From an uncultured Lachnospiraceae bacterium (GTDB taxonomy: Bacteria; Bacillota; Clostridia; Lachnospirales; Lachnospiraceae): 64,000 nucleotides of DNA. Location: NCBI GenBank assembly GCA_934385475.1, contig CAKRPS010000004.1, positions 1 through 64,000 of the forward strand. The letters run 5' to 3'. Shown in pieces: positions 55,505 through 64,000 of this stretch (its first letter is position 1; every line of letters starts with the position of its first letter). A program made the translations under genes and the position numbers. The notes beneath the pieces were generated by a model. The model searched no databases and was not told the DNA's origin. It worked only from the letters and a program-made list of their open reading frames with translations.

Positions 55505-56692
55505 ATGGAAAAAAACTATAATAAGACCGTGACGGCCTGCTTTGTGGGGTATATTGTGCAGGCGATCGTCAATAATTTCGTACCACTGTTGTTTTTGACA
55601 TTTCACAGCAGCTATGGGATTCCTATGACAAAGATTACGTTGCTGATCACCTTTAATTTTGGTTTGCAGCTTCTGGTGGATCTGTTGTCTGTGTCGTTTG
55701 TAGATCGTATCGGCTACCGTGTATCCATGATTCTGGCACATGTCTGTGCGGCAGTCGGCTTTATCCTGCTTACGATTCTTGCGGATATGACAAGTGATCC
55801 ATTTATCGGGCTTTTGATAGCGGTTACCATTTATGCAATAGGCGGAGGACTTCTGGAGGTGCTTGTAAGCCCGGTGGTAGAAGCCTGCCCGACCGACAAT
55901 AAAGAGAAAGCGATGAGCCTGCTTCACTCCTTTTATTGCTGGGGCCATGTGGGTGTGGTTCTGTTATCCACATTGTTCTTTCAGATTTTTGGAATTGAGA
56001 ACTGGAAGATCATGGCCGTTTTGTGGGCAATCGTTCCGATAGCAAATGCGATTGTGTTTACGAAGGTTCCAATAGCGACTCTTCTGGAAGAAGGAGAGAC
56101 GGGAATGTCCATAAAGGAGCTTTGCGGGCAGAAACTTTTCTGGGTGTTAATGCTGATGATGGTATGCGCCGGGGCCAGTGAGCAGGCGGTGAGCCAGTGG
56201 GCATCAACCTTTGCGGAATCGGGACTTGGTGTGAGTAAGGCGATAGGAGATCTTGCAGGTCCGATGTTCTTTGCGATTATGATGGGAAGTGCAAGAGCCT
56301 TTTATGGAAAATACGGGGACAAGATAGACCTTGACAGGTTTATGCTCGGAAGCTGTCTGCTCTGTGTAGTGTCCTACCTTTGTATTTCCTTGATCCCAAA
56401 TGCGGTAGTAGGACTTCTGGGGTGTGGTCTGTGTGGGTTGTCTGTTGGAATTATGTGGCCGGGAACCTTCAGCAAGGCATCTGCATCTCTTACAAGAGGG
56501 GGAACAGCACTGTTTGCACTTCTGGCACTGGCCGGTGATGTGGGATGTTCAGGTGGCCCGACACTGGTTGGAATGGTGTCAGGAGTCTTGAACGATAATC
56601 TCAAGATGGGTATTCTGGCAGGAATCGTATTCCCGATTCTCCTGTTCGCCGGAATTATATTGTGCAGCAAATTAAAGAAATCATTACAGTAA
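55505..56692 (+). CDS. MFS family transporter
   Basis: A 395-residue protein with about twelve hydrophobic segments. The loop between helices 2 and 3 shows FVDRIGYRVSMILAH, a typical MFS motif A form, and the fourth to fifth helices contain CPTDNKEKAMSLLHSFYCWG, seen in sugar/fucose-type MFS permeases. The substrate is unknown. It lies 14 bases after the ArsP_2 gene and overlaps, tail to tail by nine bases, the MBL hydrolase gene. Confidence 0.88.
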   Translation: MEKNYNKTVTACFVGYIVQAIVNNFVPLLFLTFHSSYGIPMTKITLLITFNFGLQLLVDLLSVSFVDRIGYRVSMILAHVCAAVGFILLTILADMTSDPFIGLLIAVTIYAIGGGLLEVLVSPVVEACPTDNKEKAMSLLHSFYCWGHVGVVLLSTLFFQIFGIENWKIMAVLWAIVPIANAIVFTKVPIATLLEEGETGMSIKELCGQKLFWVLMLMMVCAGASEQAVSQWASTFAESGLGVSKAIGDLAGPMFFAIMMGSARAFYGKYGDKIDLDRFMLGSCLLCVVSYLCISLIPNAVVGLLGCGLCGLSVGIMWPGTFSKASASLTRGGTALFALLALAGDVGCSGGPTLVGMVSGVLNDNLKMGILAGIVFPILLFAGIILCSKLKKSLQ

Positions 56693-57460
56693 TGTGACGG
56701 GTTTTCCGGCAGTCGGTTTTACCACGGGAAGATCCGGGAAACGTTCATCAAGGACTTTTTTCAGAGGCCGCGTATCGATTTGTGAGGACACAGGAGGAAA
56801 AGCATCATCAAAGTGATCCAGCAGAACGGTTTGCGGTTGTATTTTTTCCAAAATAGAAATCGTCGGTGTGACCAGATCGCTGGCACCCTGGTAGGGAAGA
56901 ACCAACATATCCACGTATTTTGGGTATTCCACGTCAGGATTGAGAGCAAGGCTGCCGAGGACAAGGATAACCTTTCCACCGGCTTCAATCCGGTAGACCA
57001 GAGTTTCCTGCTTTTCCTGATACCGGAGGTGGTTTACGCCGAGAAAGAGCAGATTTTTGAAGTAACGTACAACACGTGTGCTGAAAAGAGTCTGCCCGAT
57101 CAGCTTCTTGTCAAAGATGATATGCTTTCCGGGAAGCACCTGTACCCGGATCTTGCCAAAAACAAGCTCGTCGCCGGGACGGATCATGACGATCTGACTG
57201 CCATCAACGCCCTTTCGCTCTAACAGCGAGGCCGGAGTGGCAGAGCAGTAGACTGTCGCGTCGGAGTTCTGCATGATCTTAGGCACGCTGTGGAGATGAT
57301 CGATATGGCCATGCGTGATCAATATGGAATCTTCCTCTATGTAAGAAAGCAGAGAGGGATGATTTCTGGCTCCCTTCAAGGGAAGAAAAGGATCGATCAA
57401 GAGGCGATCCTTTTCATATTCTAATAATAAAGAGGCGGTTCCGTACCAGGTAATCTTCAT
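56684..57460 (-). CDS. MBL-fold metal-dependent hydrolase
   Basis: About 258 residues of the UlaG/YtkL-like metallo-beta-lactamase fold. The first metal motif is ITHGHIDHLHS near residue 55, and later ligands are probable in LLDHFDDAFPP. The N-terminus MKITWYGTASLLLEYEKDRL is typical of the family. The ATG at 57460 follows GAGG; an ATG at 57472 is in frame. The substrate is unknown. It is convergent with the MFS gene. Confidence 0.85.
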   Translation of the reverse strand: MKITWYGTASLLLEYEKDRLLIDPFLPLKGARNHPSLLSYIEEDSILITHGHIDHLHSVPKIMQNSDATVYCSATPASLLERKGVDGSQIVMIRPGDELVFGKIRVQVLPGKHIIFDKKLIGQTLFSTRVVRYFKNLLFLGVNHLRYQEKQETLVYRIEAGGKVILVLGSLALNPDVEYPKYVDMLVLPYQGASDLVTPTISILEKIQPQTVLLDHFDDAFPPVSSQIDTRPLKKVLDERFPDLPVVKPTAGKPVTLL

Positions 57461-57495
57461 GTTAATCCTCATTTCTCACACTAGTCTTTATTTAC

Positions 57496-57545
57496 AAAAA
57501 AAGAACCATCCCCAGAGCTCAGTGTCTCCAAAAACAGTTCCTTGT
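57496..57545 (-). terminator. Terminator after tRNA-Lys
   Basis: On the minus strand an imperfect GGAAC...GTTCT stem with internal pairing (GGAGACACTGAGCTCT region) ends in seven Ts (57502-57496). Confidence 0.55.
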
Positions 57546-57547
57546 AG

Positions 57548-57620
57548 TGCGCGATCAGGGGCTCGAACCCTGGACACCCTGATTAAGAGTCAGGTGCTCT
57601 ACCAACTGAGCTAATCGCGC
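57548..57620 (-). tRNA. tRNA-Lys (anticodon CTT)
   Basis: A 73-base cloverleaf on the minus strand. The acceptor stem is GCGCGAT/ATCGCGC, the D arm GCTC-AGTTGGTA-GAGC, the anticodon arm CCTGA-CTCTTAA-TCAGG with anticodon CTT, and the T arm CAGGG-TTCGAGC-CCCTG, with discriminator A. The CCA end is not encoded. It reads AAG codons. Its own promoter and terminator indicate a single-gene transcript. Confidence 0.97.
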
Positions 57621-57656
57621 TTGTCCATTGATTGACTTGTTTCGCAAGCAAGTGTT

Positions 57657-57685
57657 ATTATAGTATATAGTTTTTAGAAATGCAA
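57657..57685 (-). promoter_or_regulatory. tRNA-Lys promoter
   Basis: On the minus strand TTGCAT (57685-57680), 17 bases and a perfect TATAAT (57662-57657). Confidence 0.8.
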
Positions 57686-57860
57686 GTATTTTTTAAAAAT
57701 TTTTTTATTTTTTGAAAATATTTTTTATAATATCAAAAAAAGTCCGCTGTTTTGCGGTTGTTTCCCTCTCAAAGATGTGGCAAGATAGAAGGGGTCGAAA
57801 GCGGGAATGGGATAGAAGGCCGTCATGCGCAAAAAGCGTGCGCAGAAATGAGGAAGAAAT

Positions 57861-58637
57861 ATGATTTTTGAAAGTCATGCACATTATGATGATGAAGCCT
57901 TTGACGAAGACCGGGAGGCGCTTCTGGGTTCGTTGCAAGAACATGGGATCGGAACGGTAATCAATGTGGGAGCCAGTCTTGCAAGCTGCCGCAGCACCAT
58001 GGAGCTGGCAGGGAAGTACCCTTTTATCTATGCGGCGATCGGAGTGCATCCAAGTGATACTGCGGAGCTGACAGAGGAGAGTATCGTGTGGATGGAGGAA
58101 CTGTGCAGGAATCCAAAGGTAGTTGCCGTAGGAGAGATTGGGCTGGACTATCACTGGCCGGACCCATCCGGAGATATACAGAAGAGATGGTTTGTGGAGC
58201 AGCTGGGGATGGCGCGGAGAATGCACTTGCCTGTGATCATTCACTCCCGTGAGGCTGCGAAGGACACTCTGGATATTATGCAGGGGGAGAAGGCCGAAGA
58301 AATCGGCGGCGTGATCCATTGTTACTCTTACACAAAGGAGATGGCAAGAGAATATCTGCAAATGGGATTTTACTTCGGAATCGGCGGTGTGATCACATTC
58401 AAAAATTCGAGAAAGCTGCGGGAAGCGGTGGAATATATCCCGGTCGACCGGATTTTGCTGGAAACGGACAGCCCGTATCTTTCACCGGAACCCTATCGCG
58501 GAAAGCGAAATTCATCCCTGCATCTCCCCTATGTGGCAGAAGCAATCGCACAGATCAAGGGTATGACCGCGCAGGAGATTATCACAATAACAGAGAACAA
58601 TGCGAAGGCCCTGTTTGGCCTTCAGGGAGAGGAATAG
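57861..58637 (+). CDS. tatD: TatD family metal-dependent hydrolase
   Basis: A 258-residue TIM-barrel deoxyribonuclease-like protein. Metal ligands appear in ESHAHYDDEAF, GEIGLDYHWPD, VIHSREAAKD, VIHCYSYTKE and LLETDSPYLSP, the full TatD series. Members act as 3'-5' DNases or D-aminoacyl hydrolases. It precedes rsmA by two bases, an order common in Firmicutes (tatD, then rnmV and/or rsmA). Confidence 0.93.
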   Translation: MIFESHAHYDDEAFDEDREALLGSLQEHGIGTVINVGASLASCRSTMELAGKYPFIYAAIGVHPSDTAELTEESIVWMEELCRNPKVVAVGEIGLDYHWPDPSGDIQKRWFVEQLGMARRMHLPVIIHSREAAKDTLDIMQGEKAEEIGGVIHCYSYTKEMAREYLQMGFYFGIGGVITFKNSRKLREAVEYIPVDRILLETDSPYLSPEPYRGKRNSSLHLPYVAEAIAQIKGMTAQEIITITENNAKALFGLQGEE

Positions 58638-58639
58638 CT

Positions 58640-59518
58640 ATGGCATCGCTGGGAAGCGGAAAAAATACAGCGGAAATCATTCAAAAATACCAGTTTAATT
58701 TCCAAAAGAAGTTCGGGCAGAACTTTCTGATAGACAGCAATATTCTGAATAAGATCGTGCAGTCTGCCGAGGTGACAAAGGAGGACTGTGTGTTGGAGAT
58801 CGGACCTGGAATCGGTACCATGACACAGTATCTGGCAGAGGCGGCAAGAGAGGTTGTTGCCGTGGAGATCGATAAGAATCTGATCCCGATTCTGAAGGAC
58901 ACCCTTTCGGCATACGATAATGTAACGGTCATCAACGAGGATATCCTCAAGGTCGACCTGAATCAGATCGTACAGGACAAAAACGGGGGAAGGCCCATCA
59001 AGGTTGTGGCGAATCTTCCCTACTATATTACGACACCGATTATTATGGGACTGTTTGAAAACCATGTGCCCCTCAAGAGCATCACGATCATGGTACAGAA
59101 GGAAGTGGCAGACCGTATGCAGGTTGGCCCCGGAACGAAGGACTATGGAGCACTTTCTCTGGCGGTACAGTATTATGCAAAACCTGAGATTATCACAAGA
59201 GTTCCCGCATCCTGCTTTATGCCAAGGCCGAATGTGGACAGCACCGTCATCAGACTGGAGCGGTATGAGGAGCCTCCGGTTTCCGTGAAGGATGAAAAAT
59301 ATCTCTTTGCGGTGATCAGGGCATCCTTTAACCAGAGACGGAAGACGCTCGCAAACGGGCTCACAAATGCCGGAAATCTGGGCGTAAACAGACAGCTTGT
59401 AGAGGAGGCACTGACTCAGATGGGACTGTCTGCGACTGTGCGGGGCGAGGCGTTGACACTCTCGCAATTTGCCGAGCTGAGCAATTATCTGGTAGGCAAA
59501 ATCTGTTTACATCGATAA
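58640..59518 (+). CDS. rsmA: 16S rRNA dimethyladenosine transferase RsmA (KsgA)
   Basis: A 292-residue enzyme that dimethylates A1518 and A1519 of 16S rRNA in late 30S assembly. Visible motifs are KKFGQNFLID, the SAM loop LEIGPGIGTMTQYLAE, VVAVEIDKNL and the catalytic NLPYYITTPI. I chose the ATG at 58640, after GAGAGG and two bases past the tatD stop; the frame upstream overlaps tatD and is not coding. Confidence 0.96.
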   Translation: MASLGSGKNTAEIIQKYQFNFQKKFGQNFLIDSNILNKIVQSAEVTKEDCVLEIGPGIGTMTQYLAEAAREVVAVEIDKNLIPILKDTLSAYDNVTVINEDILKVDLNQIVQDKNGGRPIKVVANLPYYITTPIIMGLFENHVPLKSITIMVQKEVADRMQVGPGTKDYGALSLAVQYYAKPEIITRVPASCFMPRPNVDSTVIRLERYEEPPVSVKDEKYLFAVIRASFNQRRKTLANGLTNAGNLGVNRQLVEEALTQMGLSATVRGEALTLSQFAELSNYLVGKICLHR

Positions 59519-59578
59519 GTAGCTATGGTAAACTAAGACAGTGAAAATAGGGATACTGTGCAGAATGAGGTGAGCACC

Positions 59579-62380
59579 TTGGATAAGTATGAGTACAAAG
59601 TACGTTCCGAAGAAATCAGAACATTGGTCGCTGAGGGAGAATATGCCGAAGCGGTTAAAATAGCAGATACAATTGACTGGCGCAGAGTCAGAAGCGTCAT
59701 GATGCTGTGTATGATCAGCGATTTGTACAAGATTAACAGAAGATATCAGGAGAGTAAGGATATCCTGTTGCTTGCTTATGAGAAGCATCCGACAGGGAGA
59801 TTGATCGTATATTCCTTATGTGAGCTTTCGATAAAGCTGGGTGAATATGTACAGGCGATGGCCTACTATAACGAATTTTCCCAGATTGCGCCGAAGGATA
59901 CCGGCAGATACATATTACTGTATCGTCTGTACGAAGCGCAGGATGTAAGTCTTGAAGAGAGAATTGCCGTTCTTGAGGAGTTTAAGAAGCGTGATTATCG
60001 CGAAAAGTGGGCCTATGAGCTTGCTTATCTGTATCACAGGATCGGACTCACCACAAAGTGTGTGGAAGAGTGTGATGAAATGTTCCTGTGGTTTGGAGAA
60101 GGACGTTATGTGGTCAAGGCGCTGGAATTAAAGGCATTGCATGAGCCGCTCAGCGCAGATCAGCAGGCGAAGTATGATATGTGGATTCAGGAGCGTGACG
60201 GTGAAGAGGTAGAACCGGAGCAGGATTCGGATGTGATCGCAGCCGGTACGGAGACGGAGGAACTGGCTCTGTACGATGAGAATACAGGAAAGGTATCTGA
60301 TCAGACACAGGTTGCAGGAGAGATTCCTCATACCTTTGCCAAAGAGGAAGAAAAGCCTCTTTCGATTGAAGACATGCCTACCACGGAGCTTCCGGAGATC
60401 CGGACAGTTGACGTAGGACAATATAATACGATTAATCTGCAGGCTGAGCTGGCAGATCATGTGATGGAAGTTCTCGGTGGAGAAGATCAGGCAGAGGAAG
60501 AACCGGTTGAAACAGAGCCGGTAGCGGCACCGCTGTTTCAGGATACCGATGAGATGCAGGAGATCAAGGTAAATCCTATTCCATTCCCTGCAAGGGCAGA
60601 AGAAATACAGGAAGAGCCAATAGTGGTGCCTGTAGAAGCAGAGGAAGTACAGGAAGAGCCCATAGTGGCATCTGTAGAAGCAGAAGAGGTACAGGAAGAG
60701 CCCATAGTGGCATCTGTAGAAGCAGAAGAGGCACAGGAAGAGCCCATAGTGGCACCTGTAGAAGCGGAAGAAGTACAGGAAGAGCCGATCCCGGTACCTG
60801 TAGCTGTAAAGACAGAACCAATACAGGAAAAGCCGATCCCGGAGCCTGTAAAGATACAGCCGGCGCAGACAGAAACTGTTCCGGAACCTGCACCGGAACC
60901 CGTAGCGGCAGAACCGGTGCAGCAAGAAGTTCTGACACCTCTCAATGCAAGTCCTTCACCGTATGATAATATTCTGTCACAGGAATATGACGGGCAGATT
61001 AGTCTGGTAGTTCCGGATGCAGAACGCATTGAGAAGCAGATTACCGGACAGCTCAGCATTGATGATATTATGGCTGAGTGGGAGCAGATGAAGAAAACCA
61101 ACGCACAGAAGCGTATGGAGGATGTGAGCAGACATGTCTGGGGACGGACGCAGGATTTATTTGAGAAATTTGATGAAGAGACCAAGAACGATCTGCTGGC
61201 ACAGTTAGAGAAGGCGTTTGTTGACGCCATCCGTAAGGAGGCAGGAAAATCCGGAATCAAAGAAGTGATACTGCCAGACGATATCGATGTGAAGGAAGAG
61301 AAGCCGGCACAAAACGAGGAAGAGATTTCTGCACAGCCACAGGACCCAGTCTCCGGGGACGACACCGTAGAGGAACTGGAGGAGATCGAGGAGACAACCG
61401 CCGAGGAGATATCCGAGCCAGAGCAGCAGCCGGAAGAGCAGATTCCGGAACAGGAAGAGACTCCGAAAGAAGAGCCGGTTCCGGAGGAAGAAAAGGAGAC
61501 CTCTGTACCGGAGGCAAAGGAGACAAAGCCAAAGAAGAAGTCGCAGAAGCATTCCGAGAAAAAGGTACCAAAAGAACCGGTTGCGGAAAAAGAACCGGAA
61601 GAAACAGAGGCACCTCAAAATGCGCAGGAGAGAGAGCTGACCGAAGAAGAGAAAGAAATTTTCGGAAAGTTTGTACATCACCGCAAGTCGAGACAGCAGC
61701 TTGTACATGCACTTGACAATATGAGCCTTGCATCCTGCACCGGAAATATTCTGGTTACGGGAGAGGAAGAGGATTCGATCCTCGCACTGGCAAAGGGACT
61801 GATCCGTGAGATGCAGATGAACGACGGTAATTTCTCCGGTAAGGTGGCGAAGATTTCCGGAAGTTCACTGAATAAGAAAAATGTAGAGGAAACGTTTGCG
61901 AGACTTGACAACGGGGCGCTTATCATTGAGAAAGCAGCGGGGCTGAACAAAGAGACAGCAGGAAAGATCGCAAAGACGCTGGAGAAGGATAATAAGGGTC
62001 TGCTTCTTCTGATGACAGACAAAAAGCAGAAGATTGACAGCCTGATTGCCAGGAATGCTGCTCTTCAGAACAACTTTAATCTGCGAATAGATGTAGAGGC
62101 GCTGGATGATGAGTCTCTGGTTGAGTACGCGAAGCTGTATGCACAGGAGCAGGAGTATTCCATTGATGATTTCGGTGTACTTGCCCTGCACACAAGAATT
62201 GATGAGAACCAGACAAGTGATCATGAAGTGACCCTTGCGGATGTCCGTGAGCTTGTGGATGAGGCAATCTATTATGCCAACAGGAAGACACCCGGACACT
62301 TTATGGATGTTCTGTTTGGAAAGCGGTACGACAAAGAGGATATGATCGTTCTTCGGGAGAAGGATTTTATGCACTATTAA
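59579..62380 (+). CDS. TPR protein with Glu/Pro-rich repeats and a degenerate AAA+ domain
   Basis: About 933 residues, no signal peptide or membrane helix. Residues of about 10-200 are helical TPR-like repeats (AEGEYAEAVKIADTIDWRRV, YQESKDILLLAYEKHPTGRL). Residues of about 205-700 are low-complexity and acidic, with five 14-residue repeats at 339-408 and a helical island (LSIDDIMAEWEQMKKTNAQK) near 490. Residues of about 690-920 resemble a CbxX-type AAA+ module, but Walker A is TGEEEDS instead of GxxGxGKT, Walker B is ALIIEKAAGL (Glu/Lys at the usual Asp-Glu pair) and the arginine finger region reads NAALQNNF. It is likely a non-hydrolysing scaffold. The TTG at 59579 is eight bases after GAGGTG; GTG at 59558 is an alternative. 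Function unknown. Confidence 0.78.
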   Translation: MDKYEYKVRSEEIRTLVAEGEYAEAVKIADTIDWRRVRSVMMLCMISDLYKINRRYQESKDILLLAYEKHPTGRLIVYSLCELSIKLGEYVQAMAYYNEFSQIAPKDTGRYILLYRLYEAQDVSLEERIAVLEEFKKRDYREKWAYELAYLYHRIGLTTKCVEECDEMFLWFGEGRYVVKALELKALHEPLSADQQAKYDMWIQERDGEEVEPEQDSDVIAAGTETEELALYDENTGKVSDQTQVAGEIPHTFAKEEEKPLSIEDMPTTELPEIRTVDVGQYNTINLQAELADHVMEVLGGEDQAEEEPVETEPVAAPLFQDTDEMQEIKVNPIPFPARAEEIQEEPIVVPVEAEEVQEEPIVASVEAEEVQEEPIVASVEAEEAQEEPIVAPVEAEEVQEEPIPVPVAVKTEPIQEKPIPEPVKIQPAQTETVPEPAPEPVAAEPVQQEVLTPLNASPSPYDNILSQEYDGQISLVVPDAERIEKQITGQLSIDDIMAEWEQMKKTNAQKRMEDVSRHVWGRTQDLFEKFDEETKNDLLAQLEKAFVDAIRKEAGKSGIKEVILPDDIDVKEEKPAQNEEEISAQPQDPVSGDDTVEELEEIEETTAEEISEPEQQPEEQIPEQEETPKEEPVPEEEKETSVPEAKETKPKKKSQKHSEKKVPKEPVAEKEPEETEAPQNAQERELTEEEKEIFGKFVHHRKSRQQLVHALDNMSLASCTGNILVTGEEEDSILALAKGLIREMQMNDGNFSGKVAKISGSSLNKKNVEETFARLDNGALIIEKAAGLNKETAGKIAKTLEKDNKGLLLLMTDKKQKIDSLIARNAALQNNFNLRIDVEALDDESLVEYAKLYAQEQEYSIDDFGVLALHTRIDENQTSDHEVTLADVRELVDEAIYYANRKTPGHFMDVLFGKRYDKEDMIVLREKDFMHY
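60593..60802 (+). repeat. Five 42-bp tandem repeats inside the TPR/AAA-like gene
   Basis: Five in-frame 42-base units encode 14 residues each, with consensus EAEEVQEEPIVASV. Units 2 and 3 give identical residues and differ by only a few bases. The first and last units are more diverged. Such arrays vary in copy number by slippage and lengthen the acidic linker. Confidence 0.88.
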
Positions 62381-62432
62381 TGAGGAATATGGGATTGCAG
62401 AAAATGTAAACAATTATATGGGGGCGATGCGT

Positions 62433-64000
62433 ATGGCAGTAAAAAAGGATAAGAGAGAAGAAAACCGCGTTTTTATTTCAGAGGCAGACCAGTATCTGTT
62501 TGCGCAGGGTACACATTATGATATTTACAAAAAGCTCGGCGCACATCCTTCTGTGGAAAATGGAAAGAAGGGAATGTTCTTTGGTGTCTGGGCACCTAAT
62601 GCGGCCAGCGTACATGTGATTGGCAGTTTTAATAACTGGGATGAAAGTATGTACCCAATGGAAAAGCTCGGACCGGGTGGAATCCATGCACTGTTTATTC
62701 CCGGAGTCGGAGAGAACGAACTGTACAAATTCCTGATCACTACGCCGGAAGGAGAGAAGCTTTACAAGGCTGATCCCTTTGCAAATTATGCAGAGCTTCG
62801 TCCCGGCAATGCGTCTAGAACCTTTGATATCCAGCACTATAAGTGGACGGATTCCGCCTGGATGAGCGGAAGAGATAAGATCGATCCCAACAAGGAGCCG
62901 ATGGCGATCTATGAGTGCCATATCGGTTCCTGGATGAAGCACCCGGACGGTACGGAAGGATTTTACAACTACCGCGAATTTGCGGACCGGATCGTAGAAT
63001 ATCTCAAAGAGATGAAATATACGCATATTGAGCTTATGGGTATTGCAGAATATCCCTTTGACGGTTCCTGGGGCTATCAGGTGACAGGATATTATGCACC
63101 CACCTCCAGACATGGAAATCCTTCTGATTTCATGTATCTGGTAGACATGCTTCACAAAAACAAGGTTGGAGTGATTCTGGACTGGGTACCCGCCCATTTT
63201 GCGACGGATGCACATGGACTGGGATGCTTTGATGGAAAATGTATCTTTGAGCATCCGGATCCGAGGATCGGTGAACACCCGGACTGGGGAACCAAGATAT
63301 TTAACTATGGAAAGAATGAGGTTAAGAACTTCCTGATCGCAAACGCACTGTTCTGGCTGAAGGAGTACCACATTGACGGTATCCGTGTGGATGCTGTTGC
63401 CTCCATGCTTTATCTGGATTACGGAAAGAAAGAAGGCCAGTGGGTACCGAATAAGTACGGCGGGAATGAGAATCTGGATGCGATCGAATTCTTTAAGCAT
63501 TTAAATTCCGTTGTGAGAGGAACTTATCCGGGCTTTGTCACGATAGCGGAGGAATCGACGGCGTGGCCAAAGGTTACCGGCAAGATAGAGGACGGCGGTC
63601 TGGGATTCAGCTTTAAGTGGAATATGGGCTGGATGCACGACTTCTGTGAATATATGAAGTTAGACCCTCTTTTCCGTAAGAATGACCATCATGCCATGAC
63701 ATTTGCCATGAGCTATAATAACAGTGAAAATTATATCCTTCCCTTGTCCCATGATGAGGTGGTGCATCTCAAGTGCTCCATGGTGAACAAGATGCCAGGA
63801 TATAAGGTTGATAAATATGCAAACCTTCGGGTAGGCTACAGCTTTATGTTTGGACACTCCGGCAAAAAGCTTCTCTTTATGGGACAGGATTTCGGACAGG
63901 AGAGAGAGTGGAGTGAGGAACGCGAGCTTGACTGGTACCTGCTCGGAGAGGATCTGAACAAGGGACTGCATGAGTATGTGAAAGAGCTTTTGAAGCTCTA
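62433..64000 (+). CDS. glgB: 1,4-alpha-glucan branching enzyme GlgB, 3' end beyond window
   Basis: An open frame of over 520 residues running off the window. An N-terminal CBM48-type domain (YDIYKKLGAHPS, then FGVWAPNAASVHVIGSFNNW) precedes the GH13 barrel: DWVPAHFATDAHGL (I), GIRVDAVASMLYLDYG with the nucleophile (II), TIAEESTAWP with the acid/base (III) and LSHDEVVH (IV). This is the branching-enzyme signature. It makes alpha-1,6 branches in glycogen. ATGs at 62418, 62427 and 62433 are in frame; the last has GGGGG eight bases ahead. It fits the alpha-glucan theme of the two transport loci. Confidence 0.95.
   Translation, partial: MAVKKDKREENRVFISEADQYLFAQGTHYDIYKKLGAHPSVENGKKGMFFGVWAPNAASVHVIGSFNNWDESMYPMEKLGPGGIHALFIPGVGENELYKFLITTPEGEKLYKADPFANYAELRPGNASRTFDIQHYKWTDSAWMSGRDKIDPNKEPMAIYECHIGSWMKHPDGTEGFYNYREFADRIVEYLKEMKYTHIELMGIAEYPFDGSWGYQVTGYYAPTSRHGNPSDFMYLVDMLHKNKVGVILDWVPAHFATDAHGLGCFDGKCIFEHPDPRIGEHPDWGTKIFNYGKNEVKNFLIANALFWLKEYHIDGIRVDAVASMLYLDYGKKEGQWVPNKYGGNENLDAIEFFKHLNSVVRGTYPGFVTIAEESTAWPKVTGKIEDGGLGFSFKWNMGWMHDFCEYMKLDPLFRKNDHHAMTFAMSYNNSENYILPLSHDEVVHLKCSMVNKMPGYKVDKYANLRVGYSFMFGHSGKKLLFMGQDFGQEREWSEERELDWYLLGEDLNKGLHEYVKELLKL

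Noticed and set aside
57700..57760. Very AT-rich stretch before tatD as a second origin or matrix site
   Set aside because: It only shows T/A runs and a short CCGC/GCGG hairpin; no DnaA boxes or repeats are visible.
58319..58639. An N-terminal extension of RsmA overlapping tatD
   Set aside because: The 107 extra codons coincide with tatD in another frame, and RsmA proteins start at the ATG at 58640 with a good ribosome site.
60128..60925. Arg/Phe/Tyr/Leu-rich frame opposite the 42-bp repeats, resembling a membrane protein
   Set aside because: The apparent hydrophobic repeats are the complement of Glu/Pro-rich codons.
62478..63500. A 340-codon frame antisense to glgB
   Set aside because: The sense strand carries all branching-enzyme motifs; the reverse frame has none.

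Overview
The window is a chromosomal segment around the replication origin of a low-to-mid GC Clostridia member, most likely a Lachnospiraceae gut commensal. The evidence is the gene order rpmH-rnpA-yidD-yidC-jag-mnmE-mnmG-rsmG on the minus strand and dnaA-dnaN-yaaA-recF-gyrB-gyrA on the plus strand, together with families common in Lachnospiraceae: DUF4358 and MBOAT/SGNH genes, a TIGR03905 TSCPD protein, two sugar-uptake loci without their own ATPase, a FeoA-FeoA-FeoB-Cys-tail cluster and an ArsP_2 permease. I cannot name the genus from sequence alone.

Layout. 1-2064: 5' part of a secreted leucine-rich-repeat protein, two perfect parS sites and an orphan NarL-type response regulator. The parA/parB genes usually found beside rsmG are absent. 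2120-9465: the conserved leftward block for tRNA U34 modification, membrane insertion, RNase P and L34, interrupted by a 196-bp inverted-repeat element between mnmG and mnmE. 9466-11613: a bipartite origin with DnaA boxes on both sides of dnaA. 11614-18617: dnaN to gyrA, closed by a strong terminator. 18708-22712: a phosphoesterase, a MATE exporter, and a DUF2268 metalloprotease plus TipAS-type MerR pair behind a 19-bp-spacer MerR promoter. 22735-37786: two alpha-glucan uptake loci, each LacI + binding protein + two permeases + GH13 enzyme, separated by gdhA and a divergent Lrp regulator. 37776-41906: exoA, an SGNH protein, an MBOAT acyltransferase and a DUF4358 lipoprotein. 42758-45524: a TSCPD protein, murG and pgi. 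45667-48551: ferrous iron uptake. 48742-50955: a D-2-hydroxyacid dehydrogenase, luxS and mtnN. 51066-54072: an HDOD protein and an ABC exporter. 54224-54501: a carD gene broken by an internal deletion. 54642-57460: an ArsP_2 permease, an MFS transporter and an MBL-fold hydrolase. 57548-59518: tRNA-Lys(CTT), tatD and rsmA. 59579-62380: a large TPR protein with a degenerate AAA+ domain. 62433-64000: glgB, cut by the window end.

Most genes run away from the origin, so they lie on the leading strand. Exceptions on the right arm are gdhA, the second lacI, the exoA/SGNH/MBOAT group, a 214-residue membrane protein, the MBL hydrolase and the tRNA. Physiologically, the right arm describes an anaerobe that imports malto-oligosaccharides through two LacI-controlled systems that probably share an ATPase encoded elsewhere. 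It cleaves them with GH13 enzymes, channels glucose phosphate through Pgi, stores glycogen with GlgB, takes up Fe2+ through Feo, and recycles S-adenosylhomocysteine through MtnN and LuxS.

The points most worth a second look are the TPR/pseudo-AAA+ protein, the parS sites left without parAB, the 196-bp inverted-repeat element, the carD deletion and the DUF2268/TipAS pair.
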